Of a DNA stretch of 64,000 bases, positions 51,850 to 60,844 are shown in pieces. Source of the DNA: an uncultured Clostridia bacterium. Lineage in GTDB: Bacteria; Bacillota; Clostridia; Christensenellales; Borkfalkiaceae. Each line of letters opens with the position of its first letter. Within the stretch, counting starts at the first letter, position 1. A program made the translations under genes and the position numbers. The notes under the pieces were generated by a model. The model searched no databases and was not told the DNA's origin. It saw only the letters and a list, made by a program, of their open reading frames with translations. The stretch lies in the NCBI GenBank assembly GCA_934248055.1, contig CAKQKI010000001.1, positions 186,001 to 250,000 on the forward strand. The letters run 5' to 3'.

Positions 51850-52520
51850 AACTCGAATTTATATCCTACGCTGCGGAGCGTAACGATAAACTTACGATAT
51901 TGTTTAAGATTGCTTCTGAGCATTTTTACGTGCGTATCCACGGTTCTGTCGTCGCCGTAAAAATCGTATCCCCATACGTCGCGAAGAAGTCTTTCGCGCG
52001 AGAGCGCAATACCGTTGTTTTTAACGAAATAGAACAATAAATCGTATTCCTTCGGCGTAAGAGTTGCTTTTTCGCCGTCGATATATACGTTTCTGCCCGC
52101 AAAATCTATCTCTAAACCTTCGAATTTCATATTCGCAAGAGAATTATCGTCGATTTTAGACGAACGCCTTTTAAGTATGGCGTTCACGCGCGCCATTACT
52201 TCTTTTGGCGAAAAAGGCTTTATAACGTAATCGTCCGCTCCCATTTCGAAACCGAAAAGTTTATCGTATTCTTCCGTTCTTGCCGAAAGCATAAGCACGG
52301 GTATGTTTTTAATTTTTCTTATTTCCTTTACAGCCGAAAACCCGTCGAGTTTAGGCATCATTACGTCCATAATAATTATGTCGTAATCGTTTTCCCTGAC
52401 CATTTTAATGGCTTCCATACCGTCCTGCGCCTCGGCAACCGCGTAACCTTCGAACTCGGCGTATTCTTTGAGAACTTCTCTTATTTTGGCTTCGTCGTCT
52501 ACTACAAGCATCGTTTGCAT
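51846..52520 (-). CDS. OmpR/PhoB-family response regulator
   Basis: 224 residues. Receiver domain with acidic pocket DDEAKI, phospho-acceptor in IIMDVMMPKLDG, switch Ser/Lys (MLSARTEEYDKLFG, VIKPF); C-terminal winged helix with TLTPKEYDLLFYF and DDRTVDTHVKMLR. Closely resembles WalR/CssR/YycF-style regulators by eye but specific identity cannot be given. Ribosome-binding site GAGG. First gene of a three-gene operon. Confidence 0.94.
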   Translation of the reverse strand: MQTMLVVDDEAKIREVLKEYAEFEGYAVAEAQDGMEAIKMVRENDYDIIIMDVMMPKLDGFSAVKEIRKIKNIPVLMLSARTEEYDKLFGFEMGADDYVIKPFSPKEVMARVNAILKRRSSKIDDNSLANMKFEGLEIDFAGRNVYIDGEKATLTPKEYDLLFYFVKNNGIALSRERLLRDVWGYDFYGDDRTVDTHVKMLRSNLKQYRKFIVTLRSVGYKFEL

Positions 52521-52589
52521 ATCGTCACCTCACATAATTTTTTTAGAAGGAATTTTTGCTTACGGCTCTCGCCGAACAAGCGTAAAATT

Positions 52590-52618
52590 TATTAAACTCC
52601 GAACGCGTTCAAACGTGT
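52590..52618. promoter_or_regulatory. Palindrome cluster upstream of the response regulator
   Basis: GAACGCGTTC is a perfect 10-bp palindrome, followed at once by the half-related ACGTGTTTCG. It sits about 80 nt upstream of the regulator start and may be its own binding site. A weak minus-strand promoter TTTGCG-N17-TATTTT lies just beyond. Confidence 0.35.
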
Positions 52619-52658
52619 TTCGGGTAAAATACGTAATTTCGGCAAAAACGCAAAAAAG

Positions 52659-52769
52659 ATGAATTTTTCCGATAAATTCAAGGATTTTAAGCGTTTTTTT
52701 AAAGAAAAAACTTATTATGCTATTCGTATTATCTCACATTTTTATAAATATCGCAAAAAAATAAAATGA
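52659..52769 (+). CDS. Possible small cationic peptide, 36 aa
   Basis: MNFSDKFKDFKRFFKE followed by KTYYAIRIISHFYKYRKKIK. Very basic (10 Lys, 3 Arg) and rich in Phe/Tyr; an amphipathic helix is likely. No Shine-Dalgarno and no clear promoter. It ends 13 bp before the convergent S51 peptidase stop. It could be a toxin-like or antimicrobial peptide, or chance. Confidence 0.3.
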   Translation: MNFSDKFKDFKRFFKEKTYYAIRIISHFYKYRKKIK

Positions 52770-52782
52770 AAATAACGTGAAA

Positions 52783-53478
52783 TCATAATTTTTTTTCGAT
52801 AATATTGCCGCCGTCGTTTGTAAGAAAATAAGCCGACCCGCCCGACGTTAACGAGCCTGAAAATTCACCGTCCGTAAACACGAGAGCGGCGTCGTCATCA
52901 ACGGCGTAAGCGCAAGGAACGTTTTGCGAAAGCATAGTCGCTTTGAAATCTTCTTTTCTGTGGTTGTAATGCGGAGAGATAGTTCCCTTAATAACTCCGA
53001 GCCCGTTTGTAAGTTTATACTCACCGCCCGTGCCGCGCAGTATTTCGGTATCGGTATACATACGCCCGAACCAGCAAATCGCGCCTGCCGAACGACCTAT
53101 TATCGTTACGCCCTGCTCGTACTTTTCAATTATTTTTTGCGTTAAGCCGCGTTCGCGCCATTTATCGAGCATATAAAGCGTATCGCCGCCGCCGATATAG
53201 ATAAGATCGGCTTTTGAAAGTTTTTCGTCGATTTTATCGTCAGGAGTCTGAACGTTAACTGTTAACAGGCAATCCGCTTTAATATCGAAAACCGAAGTAT
53301 AAGTCTTTCTGAACGTATTGAACGCGGGCATGCAATCGTGTGACGCCGTTCCTATGAACAACGCGTAAGCGCGCTTGTCTCCCGCGTGCGCTTTTGCAAG
53401 TTCAGCCGCGTACTCGTCGATTTTAATAGTGGTTTTTTCTTTCATATCGCCGCCGCCGACGGCAATCAGTCTTTTCAT
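52783..53478 (-). CDS. Peptidase S51 family protein (PepE/cyanophycinase-like)
   Basis: 231 residues with a class I glutamine-amidotransferase-like fold. The nucleophile elbow is GRSAGAICW with Ser130; IYIGGGDT and SPHYNHR complete the S51 signature. Family members are Asp-specific dipeptidases or cyanophycinases; the usual elbow is GxSAGA, present here. TTGCCA-N17-TAAAAT lies 8 nt before the ATG, with no Shine-Dalgarno. Confidence 0.88.
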   Translation of the reverse strand: MKRLIAVGGGDMKEKTTIKIDEYAAELAKAHAGDKRAYALFIGTASHDCMPAFNTFRKTYTSVFDIKADCLLTVNVQTPDDKIDEKLSKADLIYIGGGDTLYMLDKWRERGLTQKIIEKYEQGVTIIGRSAGAICWFGRMYTDTEILRGTGGEYKLTNGLGVIKGTISPHYNHRKEDFKATMLSQNVPCAYAVDDDAALVFTDGEFSGSLTSGGSAYFLTNDGGNIIEKKL

Positions 53479-53486
53479 ACGATTTT

Positions 53487-53515
53487 ATTTTATCACTTTT
53501 AACGGAATATGGCAA
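53487..53515 (-). promoter_or_regulatory. Promoter 8 nt before the S51 peptidase start
   Basis: TTGCCA (53510-53515), 17 nt, TAAAAT (53487-53492) on the minus strand. The -35 is the same as in the YgjP-like gene promoter. Confidence 0.65.
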
Positions 53516-53606
53516 GTTAATTAGTATTCAATTGCATACAACTACATATAAATTGTATTTTAGAAACGTATAATTTATCGTGATAATTGTTTTTTTATTA
53601 AAATCG

Positions 53607-53635
53607 TTGCATTTTTCGGAGAATTAAATTATATT
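53607..53635 (+). promoter_or_regulatory. Promoter of gdhA
   Basis: TTGCAT, 17 nt, TATATT, then a leader of about 20 nt with a GAGG ribosome-binding site. A normal SD-led gene next to the SD-less S51 gene. Confidence 0.65.
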
Positions 53636-53637
53636 AA

Positions 53638-55008
<1,371 letters not shown>

Positions 55009-55055
55009 TAAACCGATTAAAACCGAAAATTTTAATTGCAATTCCGAAAAAAAAC

Positions 55056-55084
55056 AAATCCGTCGTTACCGACGGATTTTCTTT
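55056..55084 (+). terminator. Terminator of gdhA
   Basis: AAATCCGTCG / CGACGGATTT with a TTAC loop followed by TTCTTT. Confidence 0.85.
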
Positions 55085-55118
55085 ATAAAAATTATTGCTT
55101 ATTAAAGTTACGCCCGCA

Positions 55119-56405
55119 TCACCTGTTTTTAGGGAATTTGAAATCTCGCCATTTACCGCCTGCCGCGCGGTGGAGTTCTTCCGTTGCGAGAAAGAATTTT
55201 TCGACTATATCGCGCTCGGGATAAAACTCGTGAAATTTACCGTCTACGAAAGTGTAAAAACGGGAAACGTCCGTACACATGCCGTAAGTGGGAAGTTCGG
55301 AAACGGGAATAAAAAACGAATAAGGCGCGCCGTCTTTTTCCCCGTCGAATTTAAGCCCCGTTTTATTTAAAGTAAGCACTCCGCTTCCCCTTATTTCCGA
55401 AGTTTTCTGATCCTTTAAAAGTCCTTTTTCGGGCAGTAAACCCAACTTTACGTTTTCTATAAGTTTAAAGTCGGGGTCTTTTATTTCTTCCTTAGCCGCT
55501 TCGCGCTGCATATTGAACCATTCCGACTGCGTTGCGGGAATAACGCAATCATCGTTAAAAGGTGTCATTTCGTAAGTATCTGAAATCGTAGCGCCGTTGC
55601 CGCAGGCAAGACATTTTATCGTATTCCCTTCGCCTTTCATCGTAAATTCGGCATGACATTTAGGACATTTATATAATAACTGATGTAAATTTTCAGCAAT
55701 CTTACCGTTGTTTTTATAAACGTATTTCTTTTCTTTGTTCCACTTGTAATCGTCGTGCCAGAGTTTATCGTTTACTACGTCTTCGATTTCTTCGGGAGAC
55801 AGTTTTTCAAGATCTTCGGGCGTGAACATTCTGTCAAAAGTAACTTCTACGGTGCCGAATCTGTCGTCAAGCGAGTATTTCGGGGTGGTAAGGTAGCCGC
55901 CGCGGATAACCGAATAATAAACGGGGATTTTATAATGCTTTAAAAGTTTTCCCGTTCCCGTAGCAACCGGCTGATTCATTCCCCCTATCGAACTCATTCC
56001 TTCGGGGAAAATCATTATTTTGCCGCCTTTTGAAATTATTCTGTTGATTTCCTTTACGGTGTAAATGTCTGGGACGAAATTTTTTTTGGGAATTATCTGA
56101 AGCAAATCGAAAACTCCCCTTAAATGCGAACGGAAAAATTCGTTATAACCTACCACGAAATTGAACTTTGCAGGCATTGCGGGCAGACCCGCAAAAACGT
56201 AATCCACGCGCGACGTGTGATTGCTTATTAAAAAATAAGGACCTTTTTCTTTTCTGAAATCGTAATTAAAAGTGTATTTTACACCGTATTTCTTTAAAAA
56301 AAGTATTTTCCACAGCCCGCCGAGTACGGAATAAATAAATTTCGGGGGTAATTTTTTCTTTTTTAAATGCAATATTACTTCGTTCGTCATATTCGTTTTA
56401 TCCAT
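55119..56405 (-). CDS. PlsC-like acyltransferase with zinc-ribbon insert
   Basis: 428 residues from ATG 56405. Acyltransferase domain with H63-TSRV-D68 (HX4D), FPEG at 133-136 and an N-terminal hydrophobic helix (about 24-38); it should acylate lysophosphatidate-like acceptors at the membrane. Unusual C-terminal half: a zinc ribbon of two CxxC pairs (Cys247/250 and Cys265/268), then a beta-rich domain of about 160 residues. Standard PlsC is 200-250 residues. The function of the extra part is unknown. A TATACT lies 9 nt before the ATG with no Shine-Dalgarno; an upstream in-frame TTG would overlap the -10. Confidence 0.85.
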   Translation of the reverse strand: MDKTNMTNEVILHLKKKKLPPKFIYSVLGGLWKILFLKKYGVKYTFNYDFRKEKGPYFLISNHTSRVDYVFAGLPAMPAKFNFVVGYNEFFRSHLRGVFDLLQIIPKKNFVPDIYTVKEINRIISKGGKIMIFPEGMSSIGGMNQPVATGTGKLLKHYKIPVYYSVIRGGYLTTPKYSLDDRFGTVEVTFDRMFTPEDLEKLSPEEIEDVVNDKLWHDDYKWNKEKKYVYKNNGKIAENLHQLLYKCPKCHAEFTMKGEGNTIKCLACGNGATISDTYEMTPFNDDCVIPATQSEWFNMQREAAKEEIKDPDFKLIENVKLGLLPEKGLLKDQKTSEIRGSGVLTLNKTGLKFDGEKDGAPYSFFIPVSELPTYGMCTDVSRFYTFVDGKFHEFYPERDIVEKFFLATEELHRAAGGKWRDFKFPKNR

Positions 56406-56414
56406 ATCGTATTC

Positions 56415-56444
56415 AGTATACAATAAAAATGCGCGGGTTGTCCA
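56415..56444 (-). promoter_or_regulatory. Promoter 9 nt before the PlsC-like start
   Basis: TGGACA (56439-56444), 18 nt, TATACT (56415-56420) on the minus strand. The region also forms an AAATGCG/CGCATTT hairpin (56427-56451) that may end the sigE transcript. Confidence 0.6.
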
Positions 56445-56468
56445 CGCATTTTAAGGTTATTCTTAAAT

Positions 56469-57179
56469 TCAGCAAGAAAATTTTCTGAATTCTTTTTTCA
56501 GCCGCTCGACTATTTTCTTTTCGAGCCGCGATATATAAGACTGCGATATTCCGAGCAGATCCGCAACTTCTTTCTGAGTGAGTTCGTCTTCCCCGTCGAG
56601 CCCGAATCTTAAATTCATTATCTTTTTTTCCCGCGCGGAAAGTTTTGAAATCGCTTCTTTAAGCACTTTCTTTTCCGCGCTTTCTTCGGAATTTTTATAA
56701 ACCACTTCGGGATCGGTTCCCAAAATATCGGAAAGCAGAAGTTTATTTCCTTCGTAATCGACGTTAAGCGGTTCGTCGATCGAAACTTCGCCTTTTAGTT
56801 TCGATATTTTTCTTAAATACATAAGTATTTCGTTTTCTATACAACGCGAAGCGTACGTTGCAAGTTTTATATTCTTGTCCGAATTAAAAGTATTTACCGC
56901 TTTGATAAGACCTATCGTGCCGACCGAGATAAGATCGTCAAGATCGACTCCCGTATTATCGAATTTTCGCGCGATATAAACCACGAGCCTTAAATTATGC
57001 TCGATAAGTTCGCCGCGTACGTTTTCGTTGCCGCTTAATAGTTCTGTGATTTTTTCCTGTTCTTCTTCGGCAGTAAAGGCTTTGGGAAGCGTTTCTCCGC
57101 CCGAAACGTAATAAACGCCGTTCTCGTTTTTTATAAAAAGTTTTTTAACGAGTGATTTAAGTTTATCTAAAAATTTCAT
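56469..57179 (-). CDS. sigE: Sporulation sigma factor SigE
   Basis: Mother-cell sigma factor of early sporulation. 236 residues from ATG 57179. N-terminal pro-sequence of about 25 residues ([15 protein letters not shown], amphipathic) is expected to be removed by SpoIIGA. Region 2 has [16 protein letters not shown] and [14 protein letters not shown]; region 4 has [26 protein letters not shown] overlap with spoIIGA confirms identity. Confidence 0.96.
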   Translation of the reverse strand: MKFLDKLKSLVKKLFIKNENGVYYVSGGETLPKAFTAEEEQEKITELLSGNENVRGELIEHNLRLVVYIARKFDNTGVDLDDLISVGTIGLIKAVNTFNSDKNIKLATYASRCIENEILMYLRKISKLKGEVSIDEPLNVDYEGNKLLLSDILGTDPEVVYKNSEESAEKKVLKEAISKLSAREKKIMNLRFGLDGEDELTQKEVADLLGISQSYISRLEKKIVERLKKEFRKFSC

Positions 57180-57988
57180 ATCATTGCGGGGTGCAGCAAC
57201 ACTTCGCACCCGTTACCCCCTTTGAACGACGACGAACCTTCGCCTATCAGTACGTTATTAAATATATTCACGAGTTCGCCGTTATATATCATAAGTTTAT
57301 CAATTTTATAAACTCTCATTTCGCCCGTTCCGCCAACCGTTCCGAATTCGAGTTCACAGTAATATTTCATTCCGCTTTTAATAAGTTCGGATATTATTTT
57401 TTCAGAGCCTATTACTATCGGAAGTCCGCTTTTACGGTCGTAAAGACCGTTTCCGCTGTCAATAAAACCTTTTACCTTTATCCGCTTGTTTCCCGAAACG
57501 ATAACGCAGTCGCGACGGAACGGAAAAGCGTCTTTTTCTTTAAATATAAATCTTAACGCGGCGTTTACGAGTTTTGTTAGTAAAAAAACCGCAAGCATAC
57601 ACGCCCCTAACGGCGCAAAGCCGTTGCCGTTACGAATAAAATACGTTTTGTAATCGATTCCTATAAAATAAAAAGCCGCTATTATAACTCCGCCGAACAA
57701 AAAAGTGTAAAATAAAAACAGCGCGTAAGTTATAAAATAACTTTTAACGCTCTGATATTCCGAAGCGATAAAAGTTATAACCGCGCCGCACGCCGATTTT
57801 ATTAAAATAATTAGCCACGGTTCAAGGCTTATTAAAGGAAGCAATACTGCCGCCGCCGTTCCGACAGCCGCGGAAAGCGATAATCTTAAAAACCTGCCCT
57901 TTATTCTTGCCGTACGAAGCGCAAGGCTCATAAGTAAAAAATCAATTATAAGGTTATCTGCGATAACGTATTCGATATATATGCTCAT
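57176..57988 (-). CDS. spoIIGA: Sporulation sigma-E factor-processing peptidase SpoIIGA
   Basis: 270 residues. Five N-terminal membrane helices (to about residue 145), then an aspartic protease domain with the active site DSGNGL (Asp177). Cuts the pro-peptide from pro-SigE in response to forespore SpoIIR. The ATG is 7 nt after a TAAAAT box, again without Shine-Dalgarno. Spo0A normally activates this operon; TGTCGAT at 58054-58060, one base from the 0A box TGTCGAA, is a weak candidate. Confidence 0.94.
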   Translation of the reverse strand: MSIYIEYVIADNLIIDFLLMSLALRTARIKGRFLRLSLSAAVGTAAAVLLPLISLEPWLIILIKSACGAVITFIASEYQSVKSYFITYALFLFYTFLFGGVIIAAFYFIGIDYKTYFIRNGNGFAPLGACMLAVFLLTKLVNAALRFIFKEKDAFPFRRDCVIVSGNKRIKVKGFIDSGNGLYDRKSGLPIVIGSEKIISELIKSGMKYYCELEFGTVGGTGEMRVYKIDKLMIYNGELVNIFNNVLIGEGSSSFKGGNGCEVLLHPAMI

Positions 57989-57995
57989 CGACTTA

Positions 57996-58001
57996 ATTTT
58001 A
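57996..58001 (-). promoter_or_regulatory. -10-like box 7 nt before spoIIGA
   Basis: TAAAAT on the minus strand. No good -35 at 17 nt, which suits an activator-dependent (Spo0A-type) promoter, but evidence is limited. Confidence 0.35.
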
Positions 58002-58017
58002 AAGCATTTAAAACATA

Positions 58018-58054
58018 AAAAAAGAGTACGTTTTGTAATTTCGTACTCTTTTTT
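58018..58054. terminator. Terminator between the 58065-58703 gene and spoIIGA
   Basis: 13-bp stem AAAAAAGAGTACG / CGTACTCTTTTTT with an 11-nt loop; T-rich on both strands. Confidence 0.85.
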
Positions 58055-58064
58055 GTCGATATAT

Positions 58065-58703
58065 TCAGCGTTTGAATTTATCCTGCTCGTCTACAACGTT
58101 TTTCAACGAAGGATATTGTTCGGGTTCGCCGAAATACCCCGATTCGCCGATGGTCGAATTTTCAATAGTCCAGCCCTGAACGGTGAGAGTTGATTTTTTT
58201 CCGTCGGATTTTATCGCCACGACTTCTCTTACCCTTATATTAGTAGTAAAACCGATATTGAGATAAGAACTCGATAATGCGGAGTCTTTGGATTTATCGT
58301 AAATTTTTATCCAGCCGTCTTTTGATTTTTTAAGTTCCTTTGCGGTAAGATTATAACGCTTTTTAACGTTCGGCGCGCCTGCGCCCGAAGCGACGATTAT
58401 ATCCGTCTGTAATTCTTTAAAGTCGGATAAATTTATCCACACTTCGTTGCAATCGGAAGAACCGCTCAGTCTTAAATAGCAGATTTTTCTGACGTTGCCG
58501 TCCGTTCTCTGTTCGGGTTGCCAGTACGTTCCGGGAAGCCCTTTTTTATTGAACGAGCCGTGAAAGGCGGATAAAAAATACACGTGGTACGCGCGCGGAT
58601 TTGCAGGAGCGAATGAATTTACGAGAAACGACAATGCCGCCGCTAACGCAACGACTATTACGATCCACTTTATCGTGTTTTGCTTTTTAGTAAGTTTTTC
58701 CAT
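58065..58703 (-). CDS. Membrane-anchored hypothetical protein
   Basis: 212 residues, not recognised. One N-terminal membrane helix (about 11-31), then a probably extracytoplasmic beta-rich domain (GTYWQPEQRTDGNVRKICYLRL, WINLSDF). Starts 5 nt after the nrdR stop, so it is cotranscribed with nrdR; the link may be fortuitous. No ribosome-binding site of note. Confidence 0.65.
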   Translation of the reverse strand: MEKLTKKQNTIKWIVIVVALAAALSFLVNSFAPANPRAYHVYFLSAFHGSFNKKGLPGTYWQPEQRTDGNVRKICYLRLSGSSDCNEVWINLSDFKELQTDIIVASGAGAPNVKKRYNLTAKELKKSKDGWIKIYDKSKDSALSSSYLNIGFTTNIRVREVVAIKSDGKKSTLTVQGWTIENSTIGESGYFGEPEQYPSLKNVVDEQDKFKR

Positions 58704-58708
58704 AATGT

Positions 58709-59164
58709 TTAACCGTTTTTACTTAATTTTTCAAGTTCGCGCATGAAAGTGGAAATATCTTTGAAAGAGCGGTAAACGGACGCAAAGCGAACGTATGCAA
58801 CTTCGTCTATATCTTTAAGACCGTTCATTACCATTTCGCCTATTTCTTTCGAAGTAACTTCCTGATCGAGAGCGTTATAAACCTGTTTCTGCACGTCTTC
58901 CACGAGTTTATCGATTTTATACATCGGAACGGGACGCTTCTCGCACGCTTTAATTATACCGCTTTTAACTTTAACGGGATCGAAAACTTCGCGGTTGCCG
59001 CCGTTTTTGATAACGAGTACGGGAGTGGTTTCTATCGTTTCGTAAGTTGTAAACCTTCTGCCGCATTTAACGCATTCGCGACGGCGACGAATCATAGTGT
59101 TTTCGTCCGTCGCACGGGAATCTATAACTTTGCTTTCTATGCAACCGCAATACATACATTTCAT
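58709..59164 (-). CDS. nrdR: Transcriptional repressor NrdR
   Basis: 151 residues. Zinc ribbon with MKCMYCG and CVKCGRRF, then an ATP-cone domain ([22 protein letters not shown]). Represses ribonucleotide reductase genes when dATP is high, by binding NrdR boxes. No nrd genes are here. TAAAAT ends 7 nt before the ATG with TTTTCA at 17 nt; no Shine-Dalgarno. Confidence 0.96.
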   Translation of the reverse strand: MKCMYCGCIESKVIDSRATDENTMIRRRRECVKCGRRFTTYETIETTPVLVIKNGGNREVFDPVKVKSGIIKACEKRPVPMYKIDKLVEDVQKQVYNALDQEVTSKEIGEMVMNGLKDIDEVAYVRFASVYRSFKDISTFMRELEKLSKNG

Positions 59165-59171
59165 AGCATAT

Positions 59172-59200
59172 ATTTTATCATATTATTCCGATTTTGAAAA
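59172..59200 (-). promoter_or_regulatory. Promoter 7 nt before nrdR
   Basis: TTTTCA (59195-59200), 17 nt, TAAAAT (59172-59177) on the minus strand. Confidence 0.55.
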
Positions 59201-59273
59201 GCCAAATTATAAAAAATTTAAGAAAAATTTTAAAATTTCCGTTAAAAATCATAGTTTTACGCAAAATACGTGT

Positions 59274-59597
59274 ATGCTGATACTTATAAGAGTTATGCTT
59301 GCCGTGTACGTCGTCGCGATAAACGTTTACGGTTTTATGCTTTTAAGGTTTCAAAAAAACCGCAGCGAAGAAAATCCCGAAACGAGCGTTAAGGACGGAA
59401 AACTTTTTATCGCGGGGCTTCTCGGCGGCGCGATAGGAATTTATCTTGCGATGTTTATATTGTCGTATCGCCTGCAAAGTATGTTTTTGATGATAGTAAT
59501 GCCCCTTCTTATAGTTCTTAACGCATTTTTCGTTATACTTGCCGTAACGAGCGATTTCGGCGTCGTAGTTCAGGGCGTGAGCATGATTTTAAAATAG
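59274..59597 (+). CDS. Small membrane protein, DUF1294-like
   Basis: 107 residues from ATG 59274. Helices at about 3-22, 43-66 and 71-95. The central KLFIAGLLGGAIGIYLAMFILSYR resembles the family block LLGGSLGALLGMYLFRHK of DUF1294, whose function is unknown. A longer upstream frame overlaps the divergent nrdR start and shows no similarity. No Shine-Dalgarno. Followed by the inverted-repeat element. Confidence 0.6.
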   Translation: MLILIRVMLAVYVVAINVYGFMLLRFQKNRSEENPETSVKDGKLFIAGLLGGAIGIYLAMFILSYRLQSMFLMIVMPLLIVLNAFFVILAVTSDFGVVVQGVSMILK

Positions 59598-59607
59598 AAA
59601 TTACGCG

Positions 59608-59887
59608 ATGCCGGACAAAAATAATTAAAGCCTTGCAAAAACGCCGCAATTTACGCGCTTTTTTGCAAATTCTCGGACGGTGTACGTATAGTACTACCGT
59701 CCTTGCCTTCACAAAAAATCATCGAAAATATCGGCGTTTTTGTTGCGTGCAAGTATAACGCTGCGTTTTTAGGCTAAGACAAGGCGCGATAACGGGTTAA
59801 TACTTGTTTGTATAACCCGTTAGCGCAACACAGTATTAGTCAAAAACACAGCGTCAGACCAAGGTTTCAATTATTCTTGCCTGGCAT
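59608..59887. mobile_element. 280-bp element with 28-bp imperfect terminal inverted repeats (MITE-like or structured RNA)
   Basis: The left end (59608-59635) and right end (59860-59887) match as inverted repeats in 23 of 28 positions, beginning ATGCC and ending GGCAT. The interior folds into two large arms: AAAAACGCCG (59637-59646) with CGGCGTTTTT (59732-59741), enclosing a GGACGGTGTAC/GTACTACCGTCC hairpin (59675-59702); and CGCTGCGTTTTT (59759-59770) with AAAAACACAGCG (59842-59853), enclosing AACGGGTTA/TAACCCGTT (59791-59821). There is no open frame. No clear target duplication. Parts recur at 1700-1743 and 29235-29251, so it is a repeat family. This explains the whole 297-bp gap between the convergent genes. 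Confidence 0.75.
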
Positions 59888-59893
59888 AACGAA

Positions 59894-60844
59894 TTATTTG
59901 TTTTTGGGAAAAGTTCTGCTTATTAAATCTTTCGTGGCGTCGTAACCCGTTTCGTCAAGACGATATTTTCTCGCCGCGGATTCTATAATTACGGGAATAT
60001 TCCTACCCGGGCAAACGGGAATAACGAGTTTCGGAACGCTGATTCCGAGAAGGTCTTCGGTGTTTTTAACGTCGCCGAGACGAACGTATTCTCCGCCGTC
60101 TTCCCATTTAACGAGTTCCACCACCATATCAACTTCTTTGTTTTGTCTGACGGAACCCGGACCGTACATTTTTTGTACGTTGATTATACCTATTCCCCTT
60201 ACTTCCATAAAATACCTTATGTTAAGCGGCGGTTTGCCTATGAGTTCGTCGCCGAGATTTTTTACTATTACGGAATCGTCCGCAATAAGGCGATGACCGC
60301 GCGTTATAAGTTCGAGCGCGGTTTCGCTCTTACCTATTCCCGCTTTACCCGTAAGCAGTATTCCCACTCCGAACACTTCTACGAAAACGCCGTGTATCAT
60401 AGTTGTGGGAGCAAGAAGGTCGCTTAAAAACATTATAAGTTCGTGCGCGAGCACCGCGGAATTCTGTTTCGATAAAAACATCGGGCAGTTATATTTTTTT
60501 GCGTATTTTAAAAGCGTCGGCTCAACGCCGAGATTGTTTGCGATTATTACGCAAGGTATTTCGCGACGGAAAATTTCTTCAACGTTCCGCTCTTTTGCGG
60601 CGGCGGGCATACTTGAAAGATATTCGAATTCGGCGTTGCCTATAAGTTGCACTCTGCTGTTTGCAAAATGCTTGAAATATCCCGTAAGTTGAAGACCCGG
60701 ACGGGAAACGCAAATCGTGTTAAAGGTTATGTTTCCCCTTCCGTCGAATATCGTTTCGAGATTTATCGCTTTACTGAATCTTTCTACGGTCGTAGTTTCA
60801 GTTCTTATGTTGAGATCTGTTTTTTCAACGTTAAATACTTCCAT
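59894..60844 (-). CDS. hprK: HPr kinase/phosphorylase
   Basis: 316 residues from ATG 60844 with AAGGAG upstream. N-terminal domain about 1-130; C-terminal kinase with His151 (MIHGVFVEVFG), P-loop GKAGIGKS (166-173), and MEVRGIGIINV. Phosphorylates Ser46 of HPr to drive CcpA-mediated catabolite repression. ptsH and lgt are not beside it here. Overlaps uvrC by 14 bp. Confidence 0.96.
   Translation of the reverse strand: MEVFNVEKTDLNIRTETTTVERFSKAINLETIFDGRGNITFNTICVSRPGLQLTGYFKHFANSRVQLIGNAEFEYLSSMPAAAKERNVEEIFRREIPCVIIANNLGVEPTLLKYAKKYNCPMFLSKQNSAVLAHELIMFLSDLLAPTTMIHGVFVEVFGVGILLTGKAGIGKSETALELITRGHRLIADDSVIVKNLGDELIGKPPLNIRYFMEVRGIGIINVQKMYGPGSVRQNKEVDMVVELVKWEDGGEYVRLGDVKNTEDLLGISVPKLVIPVCPGRNIPVIIESAARKYRLDETGYDATKDLISRTFPKNK

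Noticed and set aside
58054..58060. Spo0A box upstream of spoIIGA
   Set aside because: TGTCGAT differs by one base from TGTCGAA and lies within the terminator edge; too weak to call as a feature.
59608..59887. tRNA, tmRNA or 6S RNA gene
   Set aside because: No T-loop, anticodon arm or CCA end, and no tag-peptide frame; only layered inverted repeats.
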